In this document: positions 31,685-41,771 of the stretch, piece by piece | Position numbering within the stretch: position 1 is the first letter of the stretch | How the letters are laid out: each line of letters starts with the position of its first letter | Source of the DNA: Desulfuromonadaceae bacterium | GTDB taxonomy: Bacteria; Desulfobacterota; Desulfuromonadia; Geobacterales; Pseudopelobacteraceae | Assembly: GCA_028712075.1 (NCBI GenBank) | Contig: JAQTQX010000016.1 | Span: 38,459 to 102,458, forward strand | DNA: 64,000 nucleotides | Reading direction: 5' to 3' | Program-made: the position numbers and the translations under genes | The notes under the pieces: generated by a model | Told to the model about the DNA's origin: nothing | Databases searched by the model: none | Seen by the model: only the letters and a program-made list of their open reading frames with translations

Positions 31685-33688
31685 ATGACACCAAGTCCAG
31701 CCCTGTTTGCTCCGCTCCTGCTCGCCTCCCTTGCCGTATTTGCCTGGGGATGCTGGAGACGGCTCAGTCTCATTTCTCTCGGCCAGCCGGAAGACCGTTT
31801 CGACAATATCGGTGTGCGCTTCGGTGAGATGTTCCGCTATGCGTTTGGCCAGAAACGGGTATTGGCCAAGCCGTTCGGCATCAATCATGCCTTGATTTTC
31901 TGGTCGTTTCTGATCTTGCTGATTGCCAATACCGAATTCATTCTGAACGGTCTTTTCCCCCATACGATCAAACTCATCAGGCTCCCTTTTGAACTCTATG
32001 TCCCGCTGGCTTTCATGATCGATATTGCCTCGCTGCTGGCGCTGGTTGCCGTTATGATTGCGGCGGTACGGCGACTGATTTCCCCCCCTTATCCTGAGGC
32101 CCGTACCCCGGAAGCTTTTTTCATCCTCGGGCTCATTGCCATCCTCATGCTCGCCTCTTTTGCGCTTAACGCCACAGAACTGGCGGCATACATGATCAAA
32201 TCCAACTCGGATCCGGCATCCTTTCTTGCCAATGCACGTAAAATGATGCCGGTCTCTGCGCTTGTTGCCGGCATCCTGCCGCCTCTGCAGCTGAATGCTA
32301 TCCATAGCACGGCCTGGTGGGCCCACGCCCTTGCACTCTGCGCCTTTATCTGCTATCTGCCGAACAGCAAGCATATGCATATCCTGACCGCCATACCGAA
32401 CTGCTTCCTGCATCGCCTGGAAAAGCCGAATACGCAGCCACGGGAAGATTTTATCCCTGGCAACACCTTTGGCATCGGCCGTGTTGACCGCTACAGCTGG
32501 AAAGATCTGCTTGACTCCTTTTCCTGCACCGAGTGCGGGCGCTGCCAGAATGTCTGCCCGGCCAGCATTACCGGCAAACCGCTTAATCCGCGCGGAGTTA
32601 TCCATGATATCAAAGTTAACCTGCTCGAAAACGGGGCTGAACTGAAAAAAAGTGGCACTCAACAGATGCCGCTCATCGGTGATACGGGCGAAGGAAGTAT
32701 CTCCGAGGAGTCAATCTGGTCATGCACCACCTGTGGGGCCTGCATGGAGGCCTGTCCTGTCTTTATCGAGCAGATGCCTAAAATAATCCAATTGCGGCGG
32801 CATCTGGTTGAAAGCGATGCGCAATTTCCTGAAGAGCTGCTCAACCTCTTTGAAAACATGGAAGGGCGCAGCAATCCGTGGGGAATTGCGCCGACAGAGC
32901 GGACAAAGTGGTGCAGTCAAATCAACGTTAAACCGTTTGAGAAAAACACGACGGAATATCTGTTGTATGTCGGTTGTGCCGGTTCATTCGATTCGCGCAA
33001 CAAGCATGTCAGTGTTGCGCTTGCCCAACTGCTCGACAAGGCCGGAGTATCGTGGGGCATTCTTGGCAAGGACGAAAAGTGTTGCGGGGACAGCCTCCGC
33101 AGGCTGGGTAACGAATATGTCTTTGACCGGATGGCCCGGGAAAATGTCGAGATGTTCATCGAGCGAGGTGTGAAAAAAGTCATCACCCAGTGTCCTCACT
33201 GTTTCAGTACCCTTAAGAATGATTATCGACAGTACGGTCTTGAGCTGGAGGTTATTCATCACAGCGAACTGCTGCGCAATCTCATTCAGGATCAGCGGCT
33301 TGTGCTCGCTACGGCAACGAATACCACTATGGGGACGACGGTATTTCATGATTCCTGCTATCTTGGTCGTCACAATGATGTGTACGATGCTCCGCGTGCC
33401 GTGATTGCGGCTGCTACCGGAACAGTTCCGGTCGAAATGGAGCGCACCCGGAACAACGCGTTCTGTTGTGGTGCAGGCGGCGGAAGAATGTGGATGGAGG
33501 AACATGGCGGGGAGCGGATAAATCTTACGCGAGTTACCGAAGCGCTCAAGCAGAAACCGGATACGATCGGTGTTGCCTGTCCCTACTGTATGACCATGTT
33601 TGAAGATGGACTCAAGGACGTTAAGGCCGATGGAGTCAAAGTCAGGGATGTCGCTGAAGTAATGGCTGAAGCGCTCTTTCTGCCCTGA
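31685..33688 (+). CDS. Membrane-bound EtfAB:quinone oxidoreductase (EMO-type, HdrD-like FeS protein)
   Basis: 667 residues. The N-terminal ~260 residues are a NarI-like membrane domain with about six hydrophobic segments and His residues suitable for b-type haem (GINHALIFWSF, HSTAWWAHALAL, SKHMHILTA). Then two [4Fe-4S] motifs (SCTECGRCQNVCP and SCTTCGACMEACP) and two CCG domains (CAGSFDSRN...KCCGDSL and HDSCYLGRHND...FCCGAGGG), as in HdrD. This architecture matches the EMO enzymes that link EtfAB to menaquinone during acyl-CoA oxidation in syntrophic and metal-reducing bacteria. The gene follows etfBA by 38 bases, which contain a short tandem CCTTCAA repeat. Function by homology and context. 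Confidence 0.9.
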   Translation: MTPSPALFAPLLLASLAVFAWGCWRRLSLISLGQPEDRFDNIGVRFGEMFRYAFGQKRVLAKPFGINHALIFWSFLILLIANTEFILNGLFPHTIKLIRLPFELYVPLAFMIDIASLLALVAVMIAAVRRLISPPYPEARTPEAFFILGLIAILMLASFALNATELAAYMIKSNSDPASFLANARKMMPVSALVAGILPPLQLNAIHSTAWWAHALALCAFICYLPNSKHMHILTAIPNCFLHRLEKPNTQPREDFIPGNTFGIGRVDRYSWKDLLDSFSCTECGRCQNVCPASITGKPLNPRGVIHDIKVNLLENGAELKKSGTQQMPLIGDTGEGSISEESIWSCTTCGACMEACPVFIEQMPKIIQLRRHLVESDAQFPEELLNLFENMEGRSNPWGIAPTERTKWCSQINVKPFEKNTTEYLLYVGCAGSFDSRNKHVSVALAQLLDKAGVSWGILGKDEKCCGDSLRRLGNEYVFDRMARENVEMFIERGVKKVITQCPHCFSTLKNDYRQYGLELEVIHHSELLRNLIQDQRLVLATATNTTMGTTVFHDSCYLGRHNDVYDAPRAVIAAATGTVPVEMERTRNNAFCCGAGGGRMWMEEHGGERINLTRVTEALKQKPDTIGVACPYCMTMFEDGLKDVKADGVKVRDVAEVMAEALFLP

Positions 33689-33730
33689 TGCCTCGTTGTT
33701 AAAAAAGGCTTTGATCACCTGCGATCTCTA

Positions 33731-33762
33731 AAACCGGCAGCGGACAGTTACGCTGCCGGTTT
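33731..33762 (+). terminator. Terminator of the etf operon
   Basis: AAACCGGCAGCG and CGCTGCCGGTTT pair perfectly around an eight-base loop, followed by CATTTTCC. Confidence 0.82.
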
Positions 33763-33944
33763 CATTTTCCCTAAAATATCTATGAACATGCTCCCCGCTA
33801 TGCTCCCTGCCCCGTTATCCACCATGATCGTACCGCACTAAATAGGAAAAGAATTTGTCTGCCGGGTATATAAGTTCTTTTTTTTTGGCCATCGCTGTGT
33901 TATTTAACTAAAACTAAATTTAAATACCTCAACTGGGAGGCGGC

Positions 33945-35783
33945 ATGAGTTACGTAGTGAGCAACGATCAGCTGGTCAAGTGGGTAGCAGAAGTTACCGC
34001 ATTGTGTGAGCCAAAGGCGATTCATTGGTGTGATGGGTCGCAGGAAGAATATGATGCGCTGTGCAACACGTTGGTTGAGTGCGGTACATTCAAAAAGCTG
34101 AACCAGGAGAAGCGTCCCAACAGCTATCTGGCCTGGTCTGATCCGGGTGATGTTGCGCGTGTTGAGGATCGCACTTTTATCTGCAGTATCTCAAAGCAGG
34201 ATGCCGGTCCAACCAACAACTGGATGCATCCCAAAGAAATGAAGGAAACTCTGACCAAGCTGTTTAAAGGGTGCATGCATGGCCGCACCATGTACATCAT
34301 ACCATTCAGCATGGGACCGCTCGGTTCTCCCATTGCGAAGATTGGTGTTGAAATAACTGATTCTCCCTACGTGGCAGTCAATATGCGTATTATGGCCCGC
34401 ATGGGTAAAGCGGTCATAGATGTGCTCGGCAACGGCGAATTTGTTCCCTGTCTGCACTCGGTCGGCGCTCCGCTCGAAGCTGGGCAGAAAGATGTGCCGT
34501 GGCCATGCAACAAGGAAAAATATATCGTCCACTTTCCGGAAGAGCGCTCCATCTGGTCCTACGGCAGCGGTTATGGTGGTAACGCCCTGCTTGGCAAGAA
34601 ATGTCTTGCCTTGCGCATTGCGTCAAAAATAGCCAAGGACGAGGGGTGGCTGGCAGAACATATGCTGATTCTGGGCATTGAGTCCCCGGAAGGTGAAAAA
34701 ACATATTTGGGCGCTGCCTTTCCAAGCGCATGCGGCAAAACAAACCTGGCGATGCTGGTGCCACCGGAAAGCTTTAACAAAAGCGGGTGGAAAATTACCA
34801 CTGTCGGCGATGATATCGCCTGGATAAAGCCAGGTGCGGATGGGCGACTCTATGCAATAAATCCTGAATATGGATTCTTTGGTGTCGCACCCGGTACCTC
34901 GGTAAAAACCAACCCCAACGCCATGGCTTCATGTGCTGCTAATTCAATATTCACTAACGTGGCTCTGACTCCGGATGGTGATGTGTGGTGGGAGGGGATG
35001 ACAGATACCAAACCGGCTCATCTGACCGACTGGCAGGGCAATAAATGGACGCCCGACTGCGGCAGAAATGCGGCACACCCGAACTCCCGTTTTACGTCAC
35101 CTGCCGGCCAGTGCCCGTCTATTGACCCGGAATGGGAAAATCCGAAGGGTGTGCCGATGGCTGCCTTTATTTTTGGCGGCCGACGCAACAATGTCATTCC
35201 GCTTGTCTACCAATCTTTCAACTGGAGCTTTGGTGTATATCTGGCTGCCACAATGGGCTCTGAAACAACAGCTGCTGCAACCGGAGCCGTTGGCAATGTC
35301 CGACGTGACCCGTTTGCAATGTTGCCATTCTGCGGATACCACGTAGCAGACTACTTTGCTCACTGGCTGCAAGTCGGCCGGACAACACCGGTACCACCGC
35401 GTATCTTCAGCGTGAACTGGTTCCGCAAGGATGCCAACGGCAATTACCTCTGGCCGGGATACGGTGAAAATATGCGTATTTTAAAATGGGTTGTCGAGCG
35501 GTGTAACGGAAATGCAGCTGCAGTTGAAAGCCCGCTGGGCTGGATGCCGCGCTACGAAGATCTGGACTGGACCGGTCTTGATGACGTCAGCCGCGATCAG
35601 TTTTATGAGCTTATGTCTGTAGACCGGGATGTGTGGAAGGAAGAAATCGTTTCCCATGAAGAGTTGTTCGTCAAGATGTATGACAGGTTGCCGAAAGAAT
35701 TTCTGCATCTTCGCCAATTGATTTTGTCCGGCTTATGGCGATCACCGGAGCATTGGGAGCAGTTTCATTCTGAGGAAGTTTAA
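33945..35783 (+). CDS. pckG: Phosphoenolpyruvate carboxykinase (GTP)
   Basis: 612 residues, normal for the GTP-dependent enzyme (EC 4.1.1.32), which interconverts oxaloacetate plus GTP and PEP plus CO2 plus GDP. Seen: the R-x-E-D-R-T region near residue 70, the substrate loop [15 protein letters not shown], the P-loop [14 protein letters not shown], the metal site [10 protein letters not shown] and the guanine-binding NWFRKDANG stretch. GGGAGG precedes the ATG. It stands alone between two terminators. In acetate-oxidising Geobacter-like organisms it feeds gluconeogenesis. Confidence 0.97.
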   Translation: MSYVVSNDQLVKWVAEVTALCEPKAIHWCDGSQEEYDALCNTLVECGTFKKLNQEKRPNSYLAWSDPGDVARVEDRTFICSISKQDAGPTNNWMHPKEMKETLTKLFKGCMHGRTMYIIPFSMGPLGSPIAKIGVEITDSPYVAVNMRIMARMGKAVIDVLGNGEFVPCLHSVGAPLEAGQKDVPWPCNKEKYIVHFPEERSIWSYGSGYGGNALLGKKCLALRIASKIAKDEGWLAEHMLILGIESPEGEKTYLGAAFPSACGKTNLAMLVPPESFNKSGWKITTVGDDIAWIKPGADGRLYAINPEYGFFGVAPGTSVKTNPNAMASCAANSIFTNVALTPDGDVWWEGMTDTKPAHLTDWQGNKWTPDCGRNAAHPNSRFTSPAGQCPSIDPEWENPKGVPMAAFIFGGRRNNVIPLVYQSFNWSFGVYLAATMGSETTAAATGAVGNVRRDPFAMLPFCGYHVADYFAHWLQVGRTTPVPPRIFSVNWFRKDANGNYLWPGYGENMRILKWVVERCNGNAAAVESPLGWMPRYEDLDWTGLDDVSRDQFYELMSVDRDVWKEEIVSHEELFVKMYDRLPKEFLHLRQLILSGLWRSPEHWEQFHSEEV

Positions 35784-35819
35784 ACGTTACATAAGCCTGT
35801 CCGCTCAAATCTGAACGTA

Positions 35820-35850
35820 AAAAGGGCACCGCATGTTCGGGTGCCCTTTT
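35820..35850 (+). terminator. Bidirectional terminator between pckG and hypA
   Basis: AAAAGGGCACC and GGTGCCCTTTT arms with a nine-base loop; T-rich on both strands. It reaches the last base of the convergent hypA. Confidence 0.85.
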
Positions 35851-36181
35851 AGTCAATCTCAATCGCTCGTACTCGCAATTCCTCTCCCGTTACAATAGTC
35901 ACCCGATTACTATTGCAATGTCGACATGTGCCGTACAGTTCCGTAAGCATCGTTTCGCGGCTGCAATCCTTACAGACTCCCATGCCTGGTATGCGGGTAA
36001 TGGTCAAGCGCGCGCCCTCCAGTAATGTCTCCTGACTGCATGCCTCAAAACAAAATTCAATCGATTCGGGAACCACACTGCTCAGTTCACCGATGTCAAT
36101 TTCAACGGCACTGATTCGGTGCCCATCAGCATGTTCGAGACAAAGGTCAATAATCCCCTGGGTTATGGACATCTCATGCAT
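35849..36181 (-). CDS. hypA: HypA nickel metallochaperone
   Basis: 110 residues. The N-terminal MHEMSIT carries the nickel-binding His2; the zinc site is C70-x2-C73 and C86-x2-C89 (CKDC, CRHC). HypA with HypB delivers nickel to [NiFe]-hydrogenase precursors and, in some bacteria, to urease. It stands alone here: no hypB-F or hydrogenase gene is in the window. Its start is directly preceded by the terminator of the small lipoprotein gene upstream, so it must have a promoter very close to the ATG or rely on read-through. Confidence 0.95.
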   Translation of the reverse strand: MHEMSITQGIIDLCLEHADGHRISAVEIDIGELSSVVPESIEFCFEACSQETLLEGARLTITRIPGMGVCKDCSRETMLTELYGTCRHCNSNRVTIVTGEELRVRAIEID

Positions 36182-36200
36182 AATTTCTCCGATTGCACAT

Positions 36201-36236
36201 AAAAAAGCCTGCGAGGCTGAAACCCCGCAGGCTTTT
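36201..36236 (-). terminator. Terminator of the small lipoprotein gene
   Basis: On the minus strand AAAAGCCTGCG and CGCAGGCTTTTTT pair around GGGTTTCAGCCT-like loop, ending in a T run. Confidence 0.88.
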
Positions 36237-36261
36237 GTGCACTCCCCTGAGGGGAAAGCGA

Positions 36262-36468
36262 TTAGTGTTTTTTCTCTTCAGCAGGAGCTGCGGCAGGAGC
36301 AGCAGCAGGAGCAGCAGTAGCGGAAGACATCGGCTTCTGCTCAACAGGCTTAGGTGCCTCTACAGCAGGAGCAGGTGCAGGAGCAGGTGCTTCTTCTTTT
36401 TTCTTGCAGCCAGCTGCAAAAACAGTAGCAAGTGCGAGTACGAGGGTCAGGGAGATCAGCTTTTTCAT
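36262..36468 (-). CDS. Small Ala/Pro-rich lipoprotein
   Basis: 68 residues. Clear lipoprotein signal with FAAGC (Cys 21), followed by KKKEEAP and then low-complexity Ala/Pro/Lys/Glu sequence (APAPAPAVEAPKPVEQKP) to a basic end. GAGGTAA lies upstream of the ATG and a strong terminator follows. Small lipoproteins of this make-up are frequent in Geobacter-like genomes; no function is known. It could serve as an abundant envelope spacer comparable to Lpp, but there is no coiled-coil repeat to support that. Confidence 0.8.
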   Translation of the reverse strand: MKKLISLTLVLALATVFAAGCKKKEEAPAPAPAPAVEAPKPVEQKPMSSATAAPAAAPAAAPAEEKKH

Positions 36469-36594
36469 GTGTGTTACCTCTTTCTTTTTGTGTGATTACC
36501 ATTTAAACGCAGTGCGTATGGTTTTTTTTAACCGACCCGGAAATATACTCAGATTTTCAGCGTAGTCAAGTTATTTTTAAATTATTTTTTGTGA

Positions 36595-37044
36595 TTACAC
36601 AAACGGCGAAACACGCTGTTTTTTCGACATTGAATTCTCGGTTGCCCTGACTACAGCATCAAGATCCAGCTGCATCACCTCAGACCCGGCAAGGGTAAAT
36701 ACGGCAGTAATTAATGCGTTGCCAGACGGGGGCACACAGGTGACTTCGTCTTCAGAAACTATTCTGATGACAGAATCGACAAGGAGCGCAAGTGCGGCAA
36801 CATCGCGATGAAGTACTATTATTTTCCCTTGTACGCTGTTTTCAACGCCGCCGAAGAAATAACCAAGATTTATTGCCAGGACGATGTCGCCGTGAAAATT
36901 CAGCACGCCTCTGCAGTGTCCATGCACTAGCGGTACCGGCCAGAGTTGCGGTGTATCATTGATTTCCGCCACATGTGTAAGATCAAGCGCGTATTGTGAA
37001 TCTTGCAGGGAGAAAATTAAAAACTTTTTTATGGCAGGGTTCAT
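36595..37044 (-). CDS. cheW: CheW-like coupling protein
   Basis: 149 residues from the ATG at 37044, eleven bases after the MCP stop; longer starts would overlap the MCP gene. The CheW beta-barrel is recognisable: KKFLIFSLQDSQYALDL at the start, EINDTPQLWPVPLVHGH, the GVLNFHGDIVLAINL motif (family norm GVINLRGxVVPVxDL) and VDSVIRIVSEDEV. CheW links receptors to the CheA kinase. The R-G to H-G change in the central loop is slightly atypical. Part of the ilvA-cheR-mcp-cheW minus-strand group. Confidence 0.88.
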   Translation of the reverse strand: MNPAIKKFLIFSLQDSQYALDLTHVAEINDTPQLWPVPLVHGHCRGVLNFHGDIVLAINLGYFFGGVENSVQGKIIVLHRDVAALALLVDSVIRIVSEDEVTCVPPSGNALITAVFTLAGSEVMQLDLDAVVRATENSMSKKQRVSPFV

Positions 37045-37054
37045 TGTCGTCACA

Positions 37055-38320
37055 CTACGACCGTTCAATCTCAAAACGCTCGACAACGGTCATCAATTCT
37101 TCCGCAAGCTGCGCAAGTTCTTTCGTGGCGAGGGCCATGTCCTGCATTGCCGCCAGTTGTTCTTCTGTTGCAGCAGAGACCTGCTCAGTTGATGCTGCAT
37201 TATCATCTGCGACCTTGGCGATTTCATCTATCGCAGCCACCATCCTGGCTGATCCCTCCTTCTGCATCTGTGACAGGTCGGCAATGCTGGATGCTTTTCT
37301 CTCTGTGTCGAGAACCGTCTTGAGAATTTCCTGGAAGGCGGCTGATGTAATATCGATATTTTTCTTGCCTTCTTGAATGCTGGACGAACTTTCAACCATT
37401 AATTCATGTACCTGGTGGCTTTCATCTCTGAGGTTTTCAATCATGTCACTTATATCAGCAGCTGACTGAGATGAGCTGTCCGCCAACTTACGGACTTCTT
37501 CAGCAACAACGGAAAAGCCTTTACCATATTCGCCGGCTCTGGCAGCCTCAATAGAGGCATTAAGTGCAAGAAGATTGGTTTGATGGGCAATATCACCAAT
37601 GCAGTCAGCAACCTTGCCGACCTTTTGCAGCTTGCGGTTGAATGTCTCAAACTGGTTGCCAAGCTGCTCCTGCTTTTTAAAAAAATCCTTCATTCTTTCC
37701 AGGGAGTCATTAGCGACTGAGCCGCCATGCTGAGCGGTCAGACAGGTTTCACGGGCCGTTTTTGCCGTTTCGCGGGCACGTGAAGAGACCAGTTCAATGG
37801 AAACAGCGATTTCCCGAATAGTTTGCGAGCCTTTTTCAACAAGCCCGGCCTGGATTTCAGCACCACGTGAAATCTGTTCAATGGCTTGGGCAACCTCTTC
37901 GGTTGACGCATTTATTTCCAAAGCCGTCGAATTAATTTCACGGGCTGATCCGCTTAACAGAGTGGAGGTTTTTTGTATGTGCCCAACAAGTTCCCGCAGA
38001 TTCAGTAGCATGAGATTTATCAGATCAGCCAGTTCATGACTTTCATCAGGAAACCGTGAAGGGCGGATGGTCACGCCTCTGGTCAGGTCCCCTCGGCTGA
38101 TAGACTCGGCGGAATCAGTCAACCTCCCGATGTTTGCAGTGAATCCTTTTGAAAACAGCCAGCCCAATATCAGTCCTATTGTTAAAGCAACGAGATAACC
38201 AAGCAGGATGCTGATCTCAGGAGAATACCCGAGCAGGCTGACCAACTTCGGGCTGAAGGCCACTGCAGCAACGACGACAACAAAGCCGATAATAAATTTA
38301 TATCCTATGGGAATACGCAT
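37055..38320 (-). CDS. Methyl-accepting chemotaxis protein without a large sensor domain
   Basis: 421 residues from the ATG at 38320, with GGAGG nine bases upstream. Two closely spaced hydrophobic segments (about 5-25 and 33-55) with practically no periplasmic loop, then HAMP (~55-108) and a long signalling helix pair. The hairpin tip, [40 protein letters not shown] in families of this kind, is present near residues 245-285. No ligand-binding domain is visible, so it may sense membrane state, redox or an intracellular partner. Gene neighbours cheW and cheR supply coupling and methylation. Confidence 0.93.
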   Translation of the reverse strand: MRIPIGYKFIIGFVVVVAAVAFSPKLVSLLGYSPEISILLGYLVALTIGLILGWLFSKGFTANIGRLTDSAESISRGDLTRGVTIRPSRFPDESHELADLINLMLLNLRELVGHIQKTSTLLSGSAREINSTALEINASTEEVAQAIEQISRGAEIQAGLVEKGSQTIREIAVSIELVSSRARETAKTARETCLTAQHGGSVANDSLERMKDFFKKQEQLGNQFETFNRKLQKVGKVADCIGDIAHQTNLLALNASIEAARAGEYGKGFSVVAEEVRKLADSSSQSAADISDMIENLRDESHQVHELMVESSSSIQEGKKNIDITSAAFQEILKTVLDTERKASSIADLSQMQKEGSARMVAAIDEIAKVADDNAASTEQVSAATEEQLAAMQDMALATKELAQLAEELMTVVERFEIERS

Positions 38321-38364
38321 GGACGAACCTCCACAAAAAATTAGCATTAAACATGGCGTTATTG

Positions 38365-39249
38365 TCAGATTCGCCGGTATATACGTTCAATCGGGCAGAC
38401 GGTAGCAAAAAACTGCCGTGCTTCACCCACCAGAGTTTCCGATTTGCCGAGTATCAGTATACCATCTAATGGCAAGATGTGGGCAATGCCGCATAATATT
38501 TTTTCCTGCTCTGGTCGTGCAAAATATATGAGGGTGTTGCGACACAGGGCAAGCTCACATGGTGCATATGTTGCTGCATCAAGGATATTGTGCCGGTAAA
38601 ACGTAACCATTTTTCTGATTTCCGCTGAAAGTTGCATATGCGGGCCATGTGAAACAAAAAACAGTTCCCGGCTTGAGTCGGGAAGATCTTTCAGGCGATC
38701 TTCGCTATACTCTCCACGGTGAGCTGTCTGTAAAATATCGGTATCAATATCATACGCATTTATTTCTACCGGTGTCTCCATAAGCTGTTGCGGAAAATAT
38801 TCCTGAAGTATAATGGCAAGACTATATGGTTCCTCACCACCGGCACAACCAAAACTGGCAAACCGGAGCTGCCTCTGTCCGGCATCGGCCATTCTGAACA
38901 GAGAGGGGAGTATCAGCGTGCGCAGTTTCTCAAACATGGAGGGATTGCGAAAAAACTGGCTGACATGGATAGTGAGTGTCTTCAACAGCAAGTCGAGTTC
39001 CACATCACTTTCCCGTAACAGACGACAATACGATGCTGCATCATGGCAGTGACAGGATCGCATCCGTATCGCGATCCGACGCTTCATGCACTTGCTCTTG
39101 TAGATATTTAGTCTGAAGCAGCGTTGCGCTTCGAGGATCAGGCTGATCTCTGCTAATGCCTCATCACTAATTCCGAGCGAATCAGCAAGGGGCTGCTGTT
39201 CTGTCATCTTGTGGGTCACACTATCCTCATTTTGTCCAGATGGCATCAT
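38365..39249 (-). CDS. cheR: CheR-type MCP glutamate methyltransferase
   Basis: 294 residues. The N-terminal CheR helical domain is followed by the SAM-binding domain: [38 protein letters not shown] (SAM loop), [11 protein letters not shown] and [20 protein letters not shown] (CRN-x-x-IYF hallmark), then GGI-like LILGKSETL. It methylates glutamates of chemoreceptors. The ATG overlaps the ilvA stop (ATGA), so it is translationally coupled to an amino-acid enzyme. No cheB methylesterase lies in the window. Confidence 0.92.
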   Translation of the reverse strand: MMPSGQNEDSVTHKMTEQQPLADSLGISDEALAEISLILEAQRCFRLNIYKSKCMKRRIAIRMRSCHCHDAASYCRLLRESDVELDLLLKTLTIHVSQFFRNPSMFEKLRTLILPSLFRMADAGQRQLRFASFGCAGGEEPYSLAIILQEYFPQQLMETPVEINAYDIDTDILQTAHRGEYSEDRLKDLPDSSRELFFVSHGPHMQLSAEIRKMVTFYRHNILDAATYAPCELALCRNTLIYFARPEQEKILCGIAHILPLDGILILGKSETLVGEARQFFATVCPIERIYRRI

Positions 39250-40454
39250 TGTAACACAGTAAAGCGGTATTCCCTCTCTTCCAGATAACGGATAACTTCC
39301 CTGATATGTTCATAGCCGCGCGTTTCCAGTTCAAGAGATACGTCTGTTCTGCCGATTGCCAGCGATTTTGAACGGCGATCATGGGTGATGTGATAAATAT
39401 TGGCCCGCGTTGCCGCGATATTATCTGCCAGCAGCGCAAGCGCTCCAGGGTGGTCATCGAGTTCAACAACCAGTTTAAGATAGCGCCCACCTGCAAGCAG
39501 GCCCCTCTCTACAACTTGTGCAATAGTTTTTACGTCAATATTTCCACCGGAAAGCAGGCAGACGGTCTTACCCTCAAGATGTGCAATCCGTTTATTGAGA
39601 ACAGCGGCCAGCGTAACAGCACCGGCTCCTTCTACGAGCATCTTCGTCTTCTCCAGTAACGAGACGATAGCCAAAGCGATATCTTCTTCCTCCACCTGAA
39701 CTATTTCATCGACGCAGGCGCAAATTATCGGAACTGTTCGTGATCCCGGCAGTTTTACCGCAATGCCGTCGGCAAGGGTAATATTAACCGCTTTTTCAAC
39801 AGGCTTCCCTGCGGAAAATGATGCCGACATAGAAGAGGCGGCACTTGATTCTACCCCGATGATTCTGACATGAGGTGCCCGTTCGCGGAGAGCGGTCGCC
39901 ATTCCGGCAATGAGGCCGCCACCTCCTACCGGTATGATGACGTTACGCAGGTCAGGCAGTTCTTCAAGAATTTCCAGAGCGATGGTGCCCTGCCCAGCTA
40001 TGACCAGATCGTCATTAAAAGGATGGACGAACAGCGCACCATTTTTCAGTTGAGCAGCAATGGCGGCAGCGCAGGCTTCGTCAAAATTCTTGCCGGTCAG
40101 CACAACATCGGCGCCATAATCGCGGGTGGCCTGAATTTTTTGCGGCGGGGTAATTTCCGGCATGTAGACTGTGGCCGTGACGCCAAGTAGATCGGCAGAA
40201 AAAGCCACTCCCTGGGCATGGTTGCCGGCGGATGCGGTAATAACTCCATTGTTCAGCATCTCACGGGGTTGAGAGGTCATGAAGTTGAGTGCGCCCCTGA
40301 TCTTGAACGAACCGGTTCTTTGAAGGTTTTCGCACTTGAAATAGAGCGGGACACCCAACTGTTCATTATAATAATGCGAGTAGATAAGTTCGCTGCGGCG
40401 GACGCGCTTCTTGAGGCGATCATATGCATCTGAGACAAGATCGGATAGCTGCAT
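39246..40454 (-). CDS. ilvA: Threonine ammonia-lyase (with ACT domain)
   Basis: 402 residues, the medium-length form: a PLP fold-type II catalytic domain (1-~320) and one ACT domain (~325-402). The PLP lysine is K51 in RTGSFKIRGA; the phosphate loop is PVGGGGLIAG; SAGNHAQGVA is the substrate loop. The ACT domain begins LKLVVELDDHPGALA. The enzyme turns threonine into 2-oxobutanoate for isoleucine synthesis or degradation; the ACT domain suggests allosteric control, but in this length class the regulator may be isoleucine, valine or none. AAGGAG precedes the start. It heads the group that continues into cheR. Confidence 0.95.
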   Translation of the reverse strand: MQLSDLVSDAYDRLKKRVRRSELIYSHYYNEQLGVPLYFKCENLQRTGSFKIRGALNFMTSQPREMLNNGVITASAGNHAQGVAFSADLLGVTATVYMPEITPPQKIQATRDYGADVVLTGKNFDEACAAAIAAQLKNGALFVHPFNDDLVIAGQGTIALEILEELPDLRNVIIPVGGGGLIAGMATALRERAPHVRIIGVESSAASSMSASFSAGKPVEKAVNITLADGIAVKLPGSRTVPIICACVDEIVQVEEEDIALAIVSLLEKTKMLVEGAGAVTLAAVLNKRIAHLEGKTVCLLSGGNIDVKTIAQVVERGLLAGGRYLKLVVELDDHPGALALLADNIAATRANIYHITHDRRSKSLAIGRTDVSLELETRGYEHIREVIRYLEEREYRFTVLQ

Positions 40455-40503
40455 GGTTGCGGTACTCCTTGCAAGGGTCAGGCATAGTAGCAGACGCAGC
40501 TGA

Positions 40504-41526
<1,023 letters not shown>

Positions 41527-41530
41527 AGAT

Positions 41531-41695
41531 ATGGCAGAGGTTCCTGACGACATTGAAAAACTGCTGTCGGACGTTCGTAAAACCATTTGTGACAACAAAC
41601 AGTTTATTGAAAAGCTGACAGATGATGCGGTTGAAATTGATCGTGGAGACGAGCGGGATAGTGCGTTACCGGAAGAGGGGTTTGAAGAGTTGTAA
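41531..41695 (+). CDS. Small acidic protein downstream of trxB
   Basis: 54 residues: MAEVPDDIEKLLSDVRKT, then ICDNKQFIEKLTDDAVE and an acidic tail ending EEGFEEL. It starts four bases after the trxB stop, with GGATAGAGAT as a weak binding site, and ends 30 bases before a strong terminator. The even helical, acidic make-up and position argue for a real gene. One Cys at residue 20 could be redox relevant next to trxB. Family not recognised. Confidence 0.65.
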   Translation: MAEVPDDIEKLLSDVRKTICDNKQFIEKLTDDAVEIDRGDERDSALPEEGFEEL

Positions 41696-41724
41696 TGACC
41701 GGTGTGGTACACAGCTGGTAGCCG

Positions 41725-41766
41725 ATACACAAGGCCCCCGAAAATTTTTCCGGGGGCCTTGTGTAT
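41725..41766. terminator. Bidirectional terminator between trxB group and imcH
   Basis: ATACACAAGGCCCCCG and its exact complement form a 16-bp stem around AAAATTTTTC. It serves genes converging from both sides. Confidence 0.9.
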
Positions 41767-41771
41767 TCTAC

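Noticed and set aside
36193..36495. Arg/Ser-rich plus-strand frame opposite the small lipoprotein
   Set aside because: It is the complement of Ala/Pro codons and includes the terminator.
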